Assembly: GCA_006384855.1 (NCBI GenBank)
Contig: VCJN01002757.1
Coordinates: 43,931-107,930, forward strand
Source: Tetraselmis striata
Lineage: Eukaryota > Chlorophyta > Chlorodendrophyceae > Chlorodendrales > Chlorodendraceae
Reading direction: 5' to 3'
Length of the DNA: 64,000 nucleotides
Shown: positions 9,528-20,984 of the stretch, piece after piece
How the letters are laid out: every line of letters starts with the position of its first letter
Position numbering within the stretch: position 1 is the first letter of the stretch
Position numbers and translations under genes: made by a program
The notes under the pieces: model-generated
The model's database searches: none
Told to the model about the DNA's origin: nothing
Seen by the model: the letters and a program-made list of their open reading frames with translations, nothing else

Positions 9528-12500
9528 TTACCTGAGGTTGGAGCGGCACCACGCCGCGTCTGAACCCCCCGCCAGCACCAGCACATCCTGCCCGGCGGAC
9601 GGCGCCGCGCAGCTGCCGCGCTTTACGGCGACAGGCAGCTCCTTCGCCACCGCCGCCCCCGCGGCTGCCACGAGCGCCTTCAGCTGGCCGGGGTTGCGCT
9701 CCTCCTGGGTGGGCGGGGAGGCCAAGGGGACACGCACATCAGCCACAGAGGTCGCGGAGAGGAGGGGAGTGGGGAGGGCTCGGCGCCGCTCGTGGTGGCC
9801 TCAGAAACAATGCGGCGGCAGGAGGGGGCGGCATGCCGGGGAGTACCTTCAGCAGCTTCGGTGCAAAGAACACTTTGCGACCTGCAATCACGGCGCGCAC
9901 GCACGCACGCACACACGCATACACACACACACACACACACACACACAGCGCGCGGGGGGGGGGGGGGGGGGGGGGCAGAGGTCGTCAGTCGGTCAGCTGC
10001 ACAGATATGCCGGGATGCCTTCACCGTATGGAAGGTGGCCTGGCCTTCAGAGGGCTGCATGCTGTGCGGTACGGCCGACCCTATGCGACTTCACGCAGCC
10101 AAGCCGTAAGACGGCTGGCCTGTGTTCTCGGAAGACTGGCAGGAACACAGTTGTAACACATTTCGAATTTCAAATTTGAAGGCGGCAGCTGCTCTTGCGG
10201 TGGTGCTCCTCAGGGTGCAGCTGACACACCCCTCCCAAGTGGGGACGGCGCGCACCCGCCAGAAGCAGCCCCTGGCGCGCGGCGTCGTAGGCGCCCGCGA
10301 TGCTGAAGCTGTGCTCCTTCTCCGCCGCCTCGTCCTTCAGCAGGAACGGCTCCACGGCAACAAATTGTCTGCCGCGGTGGCCACCGGCAACAGCCACGCA
10401 GTCAGCTTGATGTATAAACGTGTGTGTGTGTGTGTGTGCATAGCGGGGGGGTGATTGATCTGTAAAGGAATTATTATGGTAACTTTTTGCTATGTTAGGC
10501 TACATTATTTTTAGTTGTTAGTTGAAGCGAATTTATAGTTTTTGTCTATACACCCTTGTTGTGTTGTGTTGCTAATAGGTGTTGTTTAACATTCTTTGTG
10601 TATCTATTATTGATGGTTTATGATGTCACTCTGTAGTGGATGACTACTTTTGATTTTTATTATGTTTGAGCGCTGCCCGACTTCATCGCACAGTGAGGCG
10701 CGGCTCAGTAGGGGTCAGGCAGTGGAGAGTGGGGGGGGGGGGGGGGGAGCACAGGTGGCGGAGGCGGGGTGCTGGCGCGGGCACCACCTCTGCTTCTTGC
10801 ATGCGTCCAGCCACCGGACGTCCACAATCGGGCGGCCTAGACAGTGCCCCAGGGCAGCCCATCAGTGCGTTAGGGCTCAGCAGGCGTCGGGTGCCATGGG
10901 GCCATGGCTCCTCACTGGGCATGGGCCCCGTGCCTGTGTGCTCGGCGGCACAATGAAGGGGGAGGGGTTTGGAGGGCGAGGAGGCCGGGGGAGAGGGGGG
11001 GGGGGGGGGGGGGGGGGGGGCACCGGCAGCCAGCGCCAGCAACGTCTTGAAGGACTTTATGAAGCCCTTGCTGTCCTTTCTCTTACCCGCCTGCGGACAT
11101 GAGCGGGTGCATGCAACCGAGTCAGCAGGCCGCGTTCCCGGCATCCAGCCGACGCATCGAGCTTGATGGGCAAAGTTGAGGGGCAAAAAGCGAGACTGTA
11201 GTTGCCAAACACAGGATTGCTCCCCAGTAAGGGAGGGGGGGGGGGGGGGGGGGAAGGGGGGGAGCCAGCCGGCGCGAGACAGCAAAGCGGCAACTGCCAG
11301 CGGCATGTTCCGGGCTGGGTTGGCACTGCCTCCCGTGGCGCAGGAGAGCGCACCATGGTGACGTAGTGCGTGAAGGCCTCGTCCGCAGGCTCGCAGACCT
11401 CGCCGCCCAGAGCCTCGATGGCGGCGGTGTGCCGCTGCAGCAGCGCCTTGCCAATGCAGGTGGAGAACATGACGCGCGGGGGAGAGATGGCGGCGTCCGC
11501 TGCACACGAGGGCGTCGTCGGGGTGTGCCGGGTGGCCTGCGACGCAGTACCGCCGGCATCGGCTGATGCAACCTCCGCAGCCGGCGCGACCCGGAGACGC
11601 TTCCGGGAGCTGCCACTAGGTGTGCTCACCTCCGTTGCTGCGTCCTGAATACCCGGCGACTCGGCAGCAGGCTGGGCTGCGCCTCCGCGCCGCTGCCGCT
11701 TGGCTGACCTTGGTGGCGGCATGGACTCCAGCGCCCCCAGAGCCAGAGCTGCGGCTTGCGTGGTCTCCCCTGGCGGCGTCGGCTGTGTCACGGCCTCCTC
11801 TTCCGTGGCGGTGTCCACGATGTCGGGCGACTCGGTGTTGGGCTGGCTGACGCCTCTCCGCCGCTGCCGCCTTGTGGACCTTGGCGGCGGCATGGACTCG
11901 AGCGCCCCCAGCGCCAGGGCCGCTGCCTGCGTTGTCTCCCCTGGCGGCGTCGGCTGTGTCACGGCCTCCTCTTCCGTGGCGGTGTCCACGATGTCGGGCG
12001 ACTCGGTGTTGGGCTGGCTGACGCCTCTCCGCCGCTGCCGCCTTGTGGACCTTGGCGGCGGCATGGACTCGAGCGCCCCCAGCGCCAGGGCCGCTGCCTG
12101 CGTTGTCTCTCCTGGCGGCGTCGGCTGTGGCGACATCTCCTCCATGGCGGTGTCCGGGACGCCGGGCGACTCGGGAATAGGCAGCCTGGCGCTCCTTTGC
12201 CGCTGCCGCCTTGTCGTCCTTGGCGGCGGCGTGGACTCGGGCGCTCCTGTGGTATCCTGAGTGGTTTCCGCTGACGGCGTGGGCTGACCGACCTCGTCCG
12301 CCATCTCCTCCCCCTCCTCCTCCTCTTGCGCTTGTGCATGTGCCTCTTCCTCCTCTTGGACCGCCTCCACAGGAGCCGCCTCCTCCTCCTCCTCCACCTC
12401 CATATCACCCACCTCCTCCATTGCCTCCTCCATTGCCCCCTCCCGAGCATTTCCCGCCAGCCGTCCATCGCCCGCATCGCCACCCTCAGGCGTGTCTCCC

Positions 12501-15500
12501 TCCGCGCCTCCACCCGCACCCACAGCGCTGCCATCCTCCCCGCTCACCCCCGCGCGGCCACACTCCCCGCTCCTGCCAGCTGGAAGTCCACCGCCGCCCT
12601 CCTCCGTCGGCTCGCCCACCTCCCGCCCGGTCGCCAGTCCCCGCCCCACCGTGCTCCCTGCGGCCACCGTCTGCGGACCACCCACAGCAGCGGGTGCGGC
12701 CCCTTTGCCGGACGTCGCCTCCGGCCCCGCATCCTCGCCGGCCCCCTGCTCCGGCGGCACTGTGGTGGCATCTGAATCACTGGCGGCGGCGCGCCGGCTC
12801 TCCACGCCCTCAGCCTCTTCCCCGCCGTGCTCGCCGTCCTCCATGTCCTCCGGGAGCTCTGTGGCCGAGTCGCTGTCCGCCCCCGCGGCCCCCGCCCCCA
12901 CCCCTGCCACAGCACCACAAAGCGCATCATTTGCCTGAGGGGGGTGGCACTAGCTAGGCCATGCGTGTGAGGCCTGCATCTCACTTGGCGCTAGCAGACA
13001 GAGAGGTATTCCCCTCGCATCTACATCCACTGCAATGTTTATTTGAAGACCTGCGACCCTTACATGCTGCCCGCACGGCGACGGCCCTGCACAGATATGA
13101 CGATGAGGCAACACGGCAACCGGTAAGGAATACTCCCCGCGATTATATTGGTATTGTATCGGCGGTGATTGGGAGGGTTCCAAAGGGGGGGGGGGGGGGG
13201 GGGGGGGGGGGGAGACATCAGTTGGCAACAACACGCCGCAAGGATTTCAGTACAATGATTTCGGTACATTTGATGGTCAGCATGAAATTCACACCAAAAC
13301 GTTTCGAAACAACAATCAGGAATTCCGGAAACAGTTGGAAGTCAACGTGGAAATTGACGGTGATATCCTGAGTATATGTAGTACACATGAGGCAGTCAGA
13401 GTGGCAGTCAATGTAGCTGGTGAAACCAGAGGCGGGAGAGAAACATATGTCCAGCCATTGGTGCCAGTGGGGCTCGTCCAGGTACCCCCTCCCCCCTCCC
13501 CTCCCCCTCCTAGTTGAGCTGTTGCCGGCGCACCAGCAGGAGGAGGCGCCTCCGAGTCAGCAGCCGGCAGGAGTGGAGCGGCATCAGCGCCATCCGCAAC
13601 CGCAGCCAGGCCATCCTCTGCCCGCTCAGGAGCGGCTGGCGCCACGGCCGGCGCCTCCTCTCCCTGCGCGGCGCACGAGGGAGGCGGCTGCATGAGGGCA
13701 CCGCACGCCTCTGCCCCCAAAGACCGCCGCGCTGCAGCTTTAACTGGGAGAGGCGGGCGGGCACGCCCCCACCTGCAGCGCAGTGTCGCCGCACCAGCGG
13801 GAGCGCCAGCTGACGGCCGCGGACTCCATGCAGAAGCGTGACGGCTGCCGGAGCCTCATGGGGGCCTCCGCCTCTGCCGCCGACCTGTGGTGGGTGTCCG
13901 CGGGAAGCGGGCGGGGGGGGGGGGGGGGGGGGGGGAGGGGGAAGCCCGCTGTGAGCTCCCAGCATCGGCACGCACTCCACCCGTACCATTAAATTGGGTC
14001 GCAGGCCTCCAAAACTAAAGAACTGTGTGTTGTGTTCGTATTGTACTATGAGTATTTACCAGCTTTTCTTTTGTTGGGGGGGGGGGGGGGGGGGGAAGGG
14101 GGTAAATCGAATGAATATGCGTGAACCCAAAGAGTGTTTACAGTATGGCATGTGCAACTTGCGCCGCTGCGCGCATGTAGCGTGCTTGTGACGGCCCTGA
14201 GTACGGGTGGGGGCGCAGTATCGGTGGCAATTGGCACGGCGGCTCAACACGTCAGTCGGCCCCCTACCCACCTCCAGCTGTGTGAAACCCCGCCCGCATG
14301 CGCCGCCCACCTGGTCTCGCTGTCGGGGACGGCGCTGCTGCAGGGCTGCGAGCTGCCAGCAGCGGTGCGGAGCCCGACCACGCTGTTCTGCAGCTCCTCC
14401 GCATGGCGGCTGATGAGCGCGTCGCGCGTCGCGCGCAGCGGCTCGTCTGCGGCAGGCACGCGGGGAGCGGCGTGAGACCCCGTGAGACTTCATGGCTCCG
14501 CTGCACAAATCTGCTGATCGTACATGACACCCTGACAAGACTGCCCCTTAACACCCCCCCCCCTTTGACTTCTCTCTCTCAATGCCATGAATCACTACGC
14601 AAAGGCGCCTGCGTTGCCTTGCTGCATGAGCTTCAATGGCGAGAGGTGCAGACTCACCCAGCTGCTCCAAGGGGTCAGCGGGAGCCACATCCTCTGGCCC
14701 ATCTGACTGCTTGTGCTTGATGGTGCGCCACGCAGAGCCTGCCAAGGTTTGTTAACACGCAAGGTTATACTCCGTTAACCCGGGCCAGCGTTCCTCTGCT
14801 GACAAGAGGAATCAGAGCGGGCTGTGGCCATCACAACGGGGCGCGTCGCAGCCAGAGTGGGCCATGGAGGTAGCGGGATACGTTGCGCTTCCTAGAGCGC
14901 ACGCGCACAGGCATGCGTGCGTGGGGGCGTACACACCTGGCGTGCCCCCCTGGCCCCCGCCAGGGGACGAAGACGCCGCGCAGTTGTTTGCTACGCCGGT
15001 GTCGCCACTGCCAGTATTGTCTGTGGCCGTGTTGCCCAGCAATCCTGCCAAGCGCCAGGCCATGCACGGCCTTATCAGTTGCTTGATGGCATCGAATGGC
15101 AGCAGTGAGCGTGGATAGAGGGGGGGGGGGGGGGGGGGATAGAAGGGAGGTAGGAACCGGGCAGCAGCAGCTCCTCTGACTGTGTCGGCGGCACCACATC
15201 CGCCTGCGTGGGTGGCACCACATCTGCCGGGGCAGCCACCAGCTCCTCCGGTATGGCGCCCGGCTCCCGCTGTGACTGGCGGGTGCGCACACGCCAGGTG
15301 GATGCGTCAGCCCGCAGTGGTGGCAATGTGTAAAGCTGAGTGCTCCCGAACGCTGCGGTGCTGGGCAGGATGCTAAACTAATAGAGACGCCACGTTAGCA
15401 GGCAGAGGAGGAAGAGGAGGGGGAGGAGCAGAATGGGCGTACCATTGGCGTGGACTGGGCGGTCAGGAACTCTGGCTCGTCGTCCGAGGCGTCATGGCCG

Positions 15501-17332
15501 CCCTGTGCCGCCGCTGCCGCCCATTGCACCCGCCGCTCGCCTCCAGCCCCTGGTGTGCTGAGGCGCGCCGCAGCAGCCTCCGGCAGCTGCAGCGGTGCAG
15601 ACACAGGCGTGAGCCGTCCCGCGGACCCCGTTCAGACCGCACCCTGGAGGTAAGGAGAGAAATAGGGAGGGGGGGGGATTGTCGCACCGGCAACTGCGCC
15701 GGTGTGGTCTCCTGGCTTAGCAGGCCTCCGCCCTCGGTCTCTGAGCTGGGAATTACCTCCACGGCGGCTGCCGAACTGGCTCCCTCGGCGCTTTGGCGCT
15801 CAGCCGTGTCCTGCGGGGCATAGCATGATCCGCCGGCGGCACCTTATGGGTAGTCGGTGTGGCGAAGGCCGGGCTGTGATCAGGCCCAGGGTAGTCTACG
15901 CCAAAGGGGGGAGGAGGGGAGGGGGGTACATGGTGGCTCTCTTTCAGATCAGCTACCATCTGTTGCTATTATGACATGCGATACACGTCACCCTCTCACA
16001 TACCAACGTGTTCGAAGGGATGAGGGGGAGGGGGAGAAGAGGGGGGGGGGGGGGGGGGTTCCAGCTGCAGGTGCATGTTGACTGCCCAGCGGCCACGCAC
16101 TATGGGGCTAAGCTGGGAGGCTCACAGCTAGGTGTAGGGGTCAAAGTGCTAGGTGTGAAGGCCCACCACCGGCAGCCGGGTCCTGGAGGGCGGCTGGGGA
16201 TGCGGGGGACAACTTGCCGTGAGGTCTACCGGCACCGTCTCCGCATGCAGCAGGCTTCCCGCAGCGCCGTCATCCCCAGGCTCGGCGTCGACGTCCGTGC
16301 TGCTGACGCTGACGGCTGGCGCTGCACCTGTGCCCTCTTGCGCCTCGGCGCTAACGTCGGCGGCCCAGATCTTCACCACCGCCTTGACGTCGCCGAACCT
16401 GCGGTGGCCCGGGGTCCCTGAGGCAGTGACTTAATGGGAAGAGGGAGCGACCCCTGCCATTCCAGCTGTATTCCTGGTCGCGGGTCTCCCGTGCAGGCAA
16501 GGAGGTACACGCACATAGCTGAATGCACGTGGGGCGAGGCCCCGGGCTGGCACCTGACAAGCTCGCCGTGCGACATGCCAAACTTGACATGCGGCTGGCA
16601 GCGCAGGTTGGCGCCGCCGCGCGCAATGAAGGTCCCGTTGGTGCTGCCGAGGTCAGTGAGGAACCACGCCTGCCCCGCGCCCGTGAGCTCCAGCTCTGCG
16701 TGCTTCTTCGAGATACAGCCGCTCGACAAGCGCAGCGCTGGCGGCCCCTCGCTGTCGGTGCCTTCCCCCTCCAGGGCAGAGCTGGAGGAAGGCGCGCCCG
16801 CCGCTGCTCGGGCCACCAGGTTAGCTCCTGTCGGGAGCCAGCCACGGCGTGAGCGTGCCACCTTGCAAGCGCTGTATCAGTTTCATCACAAGTCTCCGAT
16901 TTTGAGTTGGAGGAATAGTGAAGGGGGCTGGGGGGGGGGGGGGGGTACAGGCGCACCAACATACAGAGGCAGTACAGTGCCTTCGCCGCCTTGAACTGTT
17001 AGGCTTCCTGCCTGCGAGACGCGATGGGTGGTGTTTCAGGGAGACGGGGGGTGGGAGTTGAGCCCGCAGGTTGAGCGGCGGCTGCACGAGGGTACTTGCG
17101 GGGGGGGGGGGGGGGGGGGGTGTTGTTGGCTGGGCGGTGGGTCAGATCATTCACTGAGCCCCTCCGCCTCCGCGGGCTCCCTATTGGGTCTCAGGCTGAT
17201 CGGAGAAGGTGGGCAGTGGTGCTGGCCGCACGCTCCCACCTCCACACGCTTGGGGGCGCCGCCGGGAAGCAGTCCCGCCTCCGCCTCCTCCTCGGGCCCC
17301 CACAGCGCTTGCGTCTCCCCTAAGTCGGCCAT
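9528..17332 (-). CDS. MDC1-like checkpoint mediator: FHA, SQ/TQ repeats, tandem BRCT
   Basis: Probable nuclear DNA-damage scaffold. In animals MDC1 binds phosphorylated H2A.X through its BRCT pair and recruits other repair factors. Nineteen exons encode 1215 aa. The N-terminus MADLGETQALWG plus an acidic stretch resembles the start of animal MDC1. The FHA domain (about 33-155) has CISKKHAEL and LTDLGSTNGTF, covering the family's Ser, His and Asn contacts. A long disordered region follows, with an acidic block (residues ~550-760) and about 14 SQ/TQ sites. BRCT1 (about 1026-1118) has VMFSTCIGKALLQ, LGGEV, FTHYVTM, SFKTLLALAAG and VDVRWLDACKK, in register with animal MDC1 including the phosphate-contacting Thr and Lys. 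BRCT2 has RKVFFAPKLLK, QLKALVAAAGA and QDVLVLAGG, then meets TAA early. Arabidopsis BCP4 has been proposed as the plant MDC1 counterpart. Confidence 0.85.
9888..9975. repeat. (CA)n followed by a poly-G run in an MDC1-like intron
   Basis: A dinucleotide run near 9900-9947 followed by an uninterrupted G run of about 22 bases. It lies just upstream of the small BRCT2 exon 9881-9847. A GT run at about 10421-10439 lies in another intron of the gene. Confidence 0.9.
11650..12330 (-). repeat. 171-bp in-frame tandem repeat (57 aa, about 4 copies)
   Basis: Each unit encodes TPPGETTQAAALALGALES, then MPPPRSTRRQRRRGVSQ, then an ESPDIVDTATEEEAVTQ acidic end. The two central copies are nearly identical and the outer two have diverged. 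The period is a multiple of three, as expected for a coding repeat. It adds one SQ and one or two TQ sites per unit. Confidence 0.9.
13064..17332 (-). other. Exon model, 5' half of the MDC1-like gene
   Basis: Minus-strand exons: 17332-17240 (start), 17011-16957, 16827-16554 (FHA core), 16398-16230, 15810-15688, 15586-15443, 15335-15158, 15044-14937, 14738-14658, 14446-14311, 13884-13773, 13663-13534, and a 23-nt microexon 13086-13064. Donors are mostly GTGxGx. Phases match at each junction. The acceptor at 15586 and the microexon are the least certain. Confidence 0.75.
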
Positions 17333-17699
17333 CGCGGCTTATCAATCTTCCTCGCCTCGGCCGTGCGCAGCCAGCTGGGGAGTGAGAGGGACGGAGCGAC
17401 GCGCTTCTGAGCGGCAATGCCACTGGCTAGGAAGGGCAGCACGCACGTGCCTGCCTGACGTCTCCTGCTATCCTTCTGACGGGAGTGAGGGGTTTGGTTA
17501 CACGGGGTAGGGTCGGGCGAAGGCAGAGTAGCGACTACTAAGGATTACTACTGACGGGAGTCGTATCGTCGCGGCCGTGCAGGTACCCTGTAGGGATTAG
17601 TACCAGTAATCCTTGGGGAACTGCCCTTTTTGTAATTCACAACCAGTACCAGTACCAGTAATCCTTACCTGTTGTATTTTTCCCGCCTCCGGGCCAGGA
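17333..17699. other. Intergenic upstream of the MDC1-like gene
   Basis: The first ~100 bp are GC-rich and probably hold the promoter. They are followed by short AGTACCAGTA-type motifs and one perfect GTAGCGACTAC at 17528-17538. No gene is seen. Confidence 0.4.
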
Positions 17700-18545
17700 C
17701 TGGCACCAGTGAAACCCTTGCAGCGTCTCTACGACGGCCGTTTGGGCATCCGCAGCAATCCAGCTACGGAAAGCCCTGGGTGGGCGACGCTCCGTATCGT
17801 CATGAAGCAAATTGCCAAAGCATTCTGCAAGACTAATTAAAGGCTAGTGACAGAATTTCCGACATTGTTGGATCACCGTCTAAAACACTGCCATGAAAAA
17901 ATACCCGGCACTGACCACGAAAGGTCCGCCCTACCCGTTTGGGCGTCAGCCCATTCGAGTAATGCGAGTTGGGGCAAGCCCCAACCCGCGGAGCAAAGCA
18001 TTTCGGGAGTGCGATACATGTGCAACAAAGAAGGCAATGTGAGGGAGGGCCCGACACCATAGCTAGAAAATTTTCCCATTCCTAGTAAAATTAAGGGCGC
18101 CGTGAAGGGAGGGGGGGACCCCGCCCAAAATAAAGGCAGTTAAGTCCTCGGATGTTGATGCAATAACCTGACTATTAATAAAATCCCCGAACTCCGAAAC
18201 TAAGAACTCAAAATTATGACGATGATAACGCCACCCACCGCGGGCACTACACCAACATAGGTTCGATAGTCTCAGATTCACCTCCACCACATGCATGGCA
18301 GTGCTCTAGGAACCGCTCATGCATGGCATGAATCCGGGCCAATCGGCGGGCAGTGGGAAATAGTCGGGTGCGTAATTGTATCATATTGTGCACCTGTTGC
18401 GTACCTGTTGTGTCGGGTTTTTTTAATTTTCCCCGCACCTGTGACCGCGCTGGCACCATCGAAAGAAACCCTTTTTGCGTCTCTACGACGGCCGTTTAGG
18501 CAGCGATCCAGTTGCGGAATACCCTGGGTAGGTGACGCTCCGTCG
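17700..18545 (-). mobile_element. Non-LTR retrotransposon (LINE) 3' remnant, copy 1
   Basis: The minus strand encodes the zinc-knuckle end typical of LINE reverse transcriptases: RFLEHCHACGGGESETIE followed by a CPRW-like segment in the next frame. The open frames 18459-18247, 18296-18063 and 18060-17833 are fragments of one decayed sequence. Direct repeats of ~95 bp containing CTCTACGACGGCCGTTT flank it (about 17710-17800 and 18450-18545). A related copy in opposite orientation lies at 55560-56420. The upstream reverse-transcriptase core is missing. Confidence 0.6.
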
Positions 18546-19294
18546 TCAAGTACAGTGTCTGTTGTAGTGTCTGGTAGTACTGTGGGTGGTTTCCTATTGT
18601 CTTTTTGGGTGATTTCCTGATCGCCTTTTGCAGCTAGCTCATGTAACTAACATACTGTGGTTGGTTACATGGATAGCATCTGGATTTCAAGGAACGGTGG
18701 TGGCGCATGCACATTGCCGGAAAGTAAGGTGCTTTGGCACTATTGCAAGCCTATTTGAGGGGCCAGAGGGCCTAAGAGGCAGACCCGCGACGAATTTGAA
18801 CGAAGTGAGGGGAGGGTGGGGACAGACAAGCCCCCTCATGCTTTTAAGCACACAACGAAGCAACATGCGGGAGCAGCGCTACCCGAGAAGATTGCGTCGG
18901 GAGCCTCACGCGGGTGGACGGTATTGTAAGGGAGTACAGTGTTGATGCAGTTCCTCGAGGCGCTGCGGAGTCGATGCAGCTCCTCAGGCGGTACGGCATA
19001 CTAACACCGGACACATTAGCACCGTATTTGCGGTGCACCTCGCATGCTAAGTAGACGACAAGCGAAAGGCTACCCCAAATACTAGTAGTAAACATTTCAA
19101 GGAAGGGTGGGGGGGCAGACACATTGCCAACATATCTTGGGCGCCGGGCCGCAGGGCGGCGGCCGGGCGGGAGAGCAGCGACCGCCCACGAGAAAAAAAC
19201 GGTCCGCTACCGTCGCACGGCGGGGCGTGCGAAGGGCGGGCGGGAGCGGACGACGTAGTCTGTAGCCATCTCCACGCAACCACGGCCCGATGGC
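18546..19294. other. Intergenic; one dispersed repeat, no gene
   Basis: The segment 18575-18650, ending GCTAGCTCATGTAACTA, recurs at about 50330-50400. The rest shows no supportable coding sequence. Confidence 0.5.
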
Positions 19295-20545
19295 GTCCAC
19301 CAGTTGAGTGTCCGGGGGCTGCGAAAGCAGCCTGGGCACAATGTGCGGCGGCGGCTCGATGGCGGCGACCAGCTGCGTGCCCGGGCTGCGAAAGCGACCG
19401 GGGCACGGGTGCAGCGGCGCCCCGTTGGCACCGACCATCAACGTGTGCATACCTTGAAAGCCGTTGGCGCTCAGGATGTAGTGGCGGCACGATGGCGCCG
19501 ACAAGCCGCATGACCGGGCCGCGGAAGCGACCATGGCACATGGTGCAGTGACGGCCCGTTGGCGCCGACGAGCTGCGTGCGCATGCCGCGGAAGCGACCG
19601 GGGCGCAGGGTGCAAAGACGGCATGACGGCAACGACCAGCTACGTGCCCGGGTCGCGGAAGCGACCATGGCACATGGTGTAGTGATGGCCCGTTGGCGCC
19701 GACCAGCTGCGTGCGCATGCCGCGGAAGCGACCGGGGCGCAGGGTGCAGTGGCAGCCCGTTGGCGCCGACCAGCTGCGTTCCCGAGGCTGCGACAACAAC
19801 CGAGGCACATCGTACATCGGCGGCCCGTTGGCACCGACCGGCTGCGTTCCCGGGCCGCGGAAGCGACCGGGACACATTATGCAATGGCGGTCCATTGGCG
19901 CCGACGAGCTGCGTGCACGGGGCTGGGAAAGCAACGGGGGCACTTTGTGCAGAGGCGGCCCGTTGGCGCCGACCAGGTGCGTGCGCGGGGCGCGGAAGCG
20001 ACCATGGCACATGCTACAGTGGTGGCCTGGTGGCACCGATTACTAGCTGCGTGCCTGGGGCTGCGAAAGCAACCGAGGCACCTTTTTGGATAGGCGGCCC
20101 GTTAGCGCCGACAAGCTGCGCGCGTGCGAAGATTGCGGAGGCGACCGGGGCCCGTGGTGCAGGGAAATTAGGCCGGACGACGCCGACCAGTTGCGTGCCC
20201 ATGCCGCGGAAGCGACCATGGCACATGGTGTAGTGACGGCCCGTTGGCGCCAACCAGCTGCGTGCGCATGCCGCGGAAGCGGCCGGGGCACAGGGTGCAG
20301 CGACGGCCTGACGGCGCCGACTAGATGCATGCGCATGCCGGGGAAGCGACCGGGACGCATGGTGCAGTGACGGCCCGTGGGCGCACACGAGCTGCGTGCG
20401 CCGACCGCGGAAGCGACCGGGGCACAAGGTGCAGTGGCGGCCTGACGGCGCCGATCAGCCGCGTGCGCATGCCGCGGAGGCAGCCAAGGGGCACATGGTG
20501 CAGGGACGGCCTGATGACGCCGACCAGCGCGCGTGCTTGGAGGCG
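19295..20545. repeat. 68-bp minisatellite, about 18 copies
   Basis: A conserved core GCGGAAGCGACC recurs every 63-72 bp (usually 67-69), followed by GGGGCAC or ATGGCAC and then GGCCCGTTGGCGCCGACCA. Copies are diverged, with two alternating flavours. Because the unit is not a multiple of three, the open frames in it (up to 329 codons on the minus strand) cycle through all frames and are not evidence of a gene. Confidence 0.92.
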
Positions 20546-20976
20546 GAAAACATATATTCCCGGTTGGCACCGACCATCTGTGTTCCTAGGGCTGTGAGGG
20601 GCAGCCCGGCTGTGGCGCTGAGTAGCGCGTTGAAGCTGCAGGTCTCACCGGCGCAGGTATCGTTCCTGCCCGGAAATTGCGGTCTTCTTCATCATCGGCG
20701 AGCCGAAGGCCGGTGGCATGGGGGGCTCTTGTGTCCCGAGACGTGAAGAGCGTCCCCCCCGGATTAGTCGTACGGTTGTCCGTGTATGTGGGACACTGGT
20801 TGTCGGCGCGAACAACCGGGGCCGAGGTACAATTCAAAGCCTTTGAGCGCAACTGCGCGGGGAATGAGAACGCCCTCGTCATAGCGACTATTAATGTCGT
20901 CTCCATGTCTGCAAAAACATTCTTTCAAAAAACCCACTCCAGGATCCACGGTTTTTTTTTTTGGCGCGCGCGCGTG
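20546..20976. other. Intergenic between minisatellite and hAT element
   Basis: A 108-codon plus-strand frame at 20677-21003 has no recognised domain. It runs into the transposon end, so I do not call it a gene. Confidence 0.4.
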
Positions 20977-20984
20977 GTTGCGAC

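Larger units (their letters stand above)
9528..12934 (-). other. Exon model, 3' half of the MDC1-like gene (BRCT pair)
   Basis: Minus-strand exons: 12934-11354 (acidic block, tandem repeat and first BRCT strand), 11090-11024, 10836-10788, 10368-10256, 9881-9847 and 9704-9528. The 10836-10788 exon, ending DACKKQ before a GTGGTG donor, joins in phase to QFVAVEPFLLKDE. That junction gives the same spacing as animal MDC1 BRCT1. Later donors in that exon would break the frame. Confidence 0.82.

Noticed and set aside
12211-12957. 248-aa proline-rich plus-strand frame
   Set aside because: Antisense shadow of the acidic coding exon of the MDC1-like gene.
19047-20036. 329-aa minus-strand frame with GRFRG..GANGPP repeats
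   Set aside because: It is the 68-bp minisatellite; the unit is not a multiple of three and similar frames exist in all phases.
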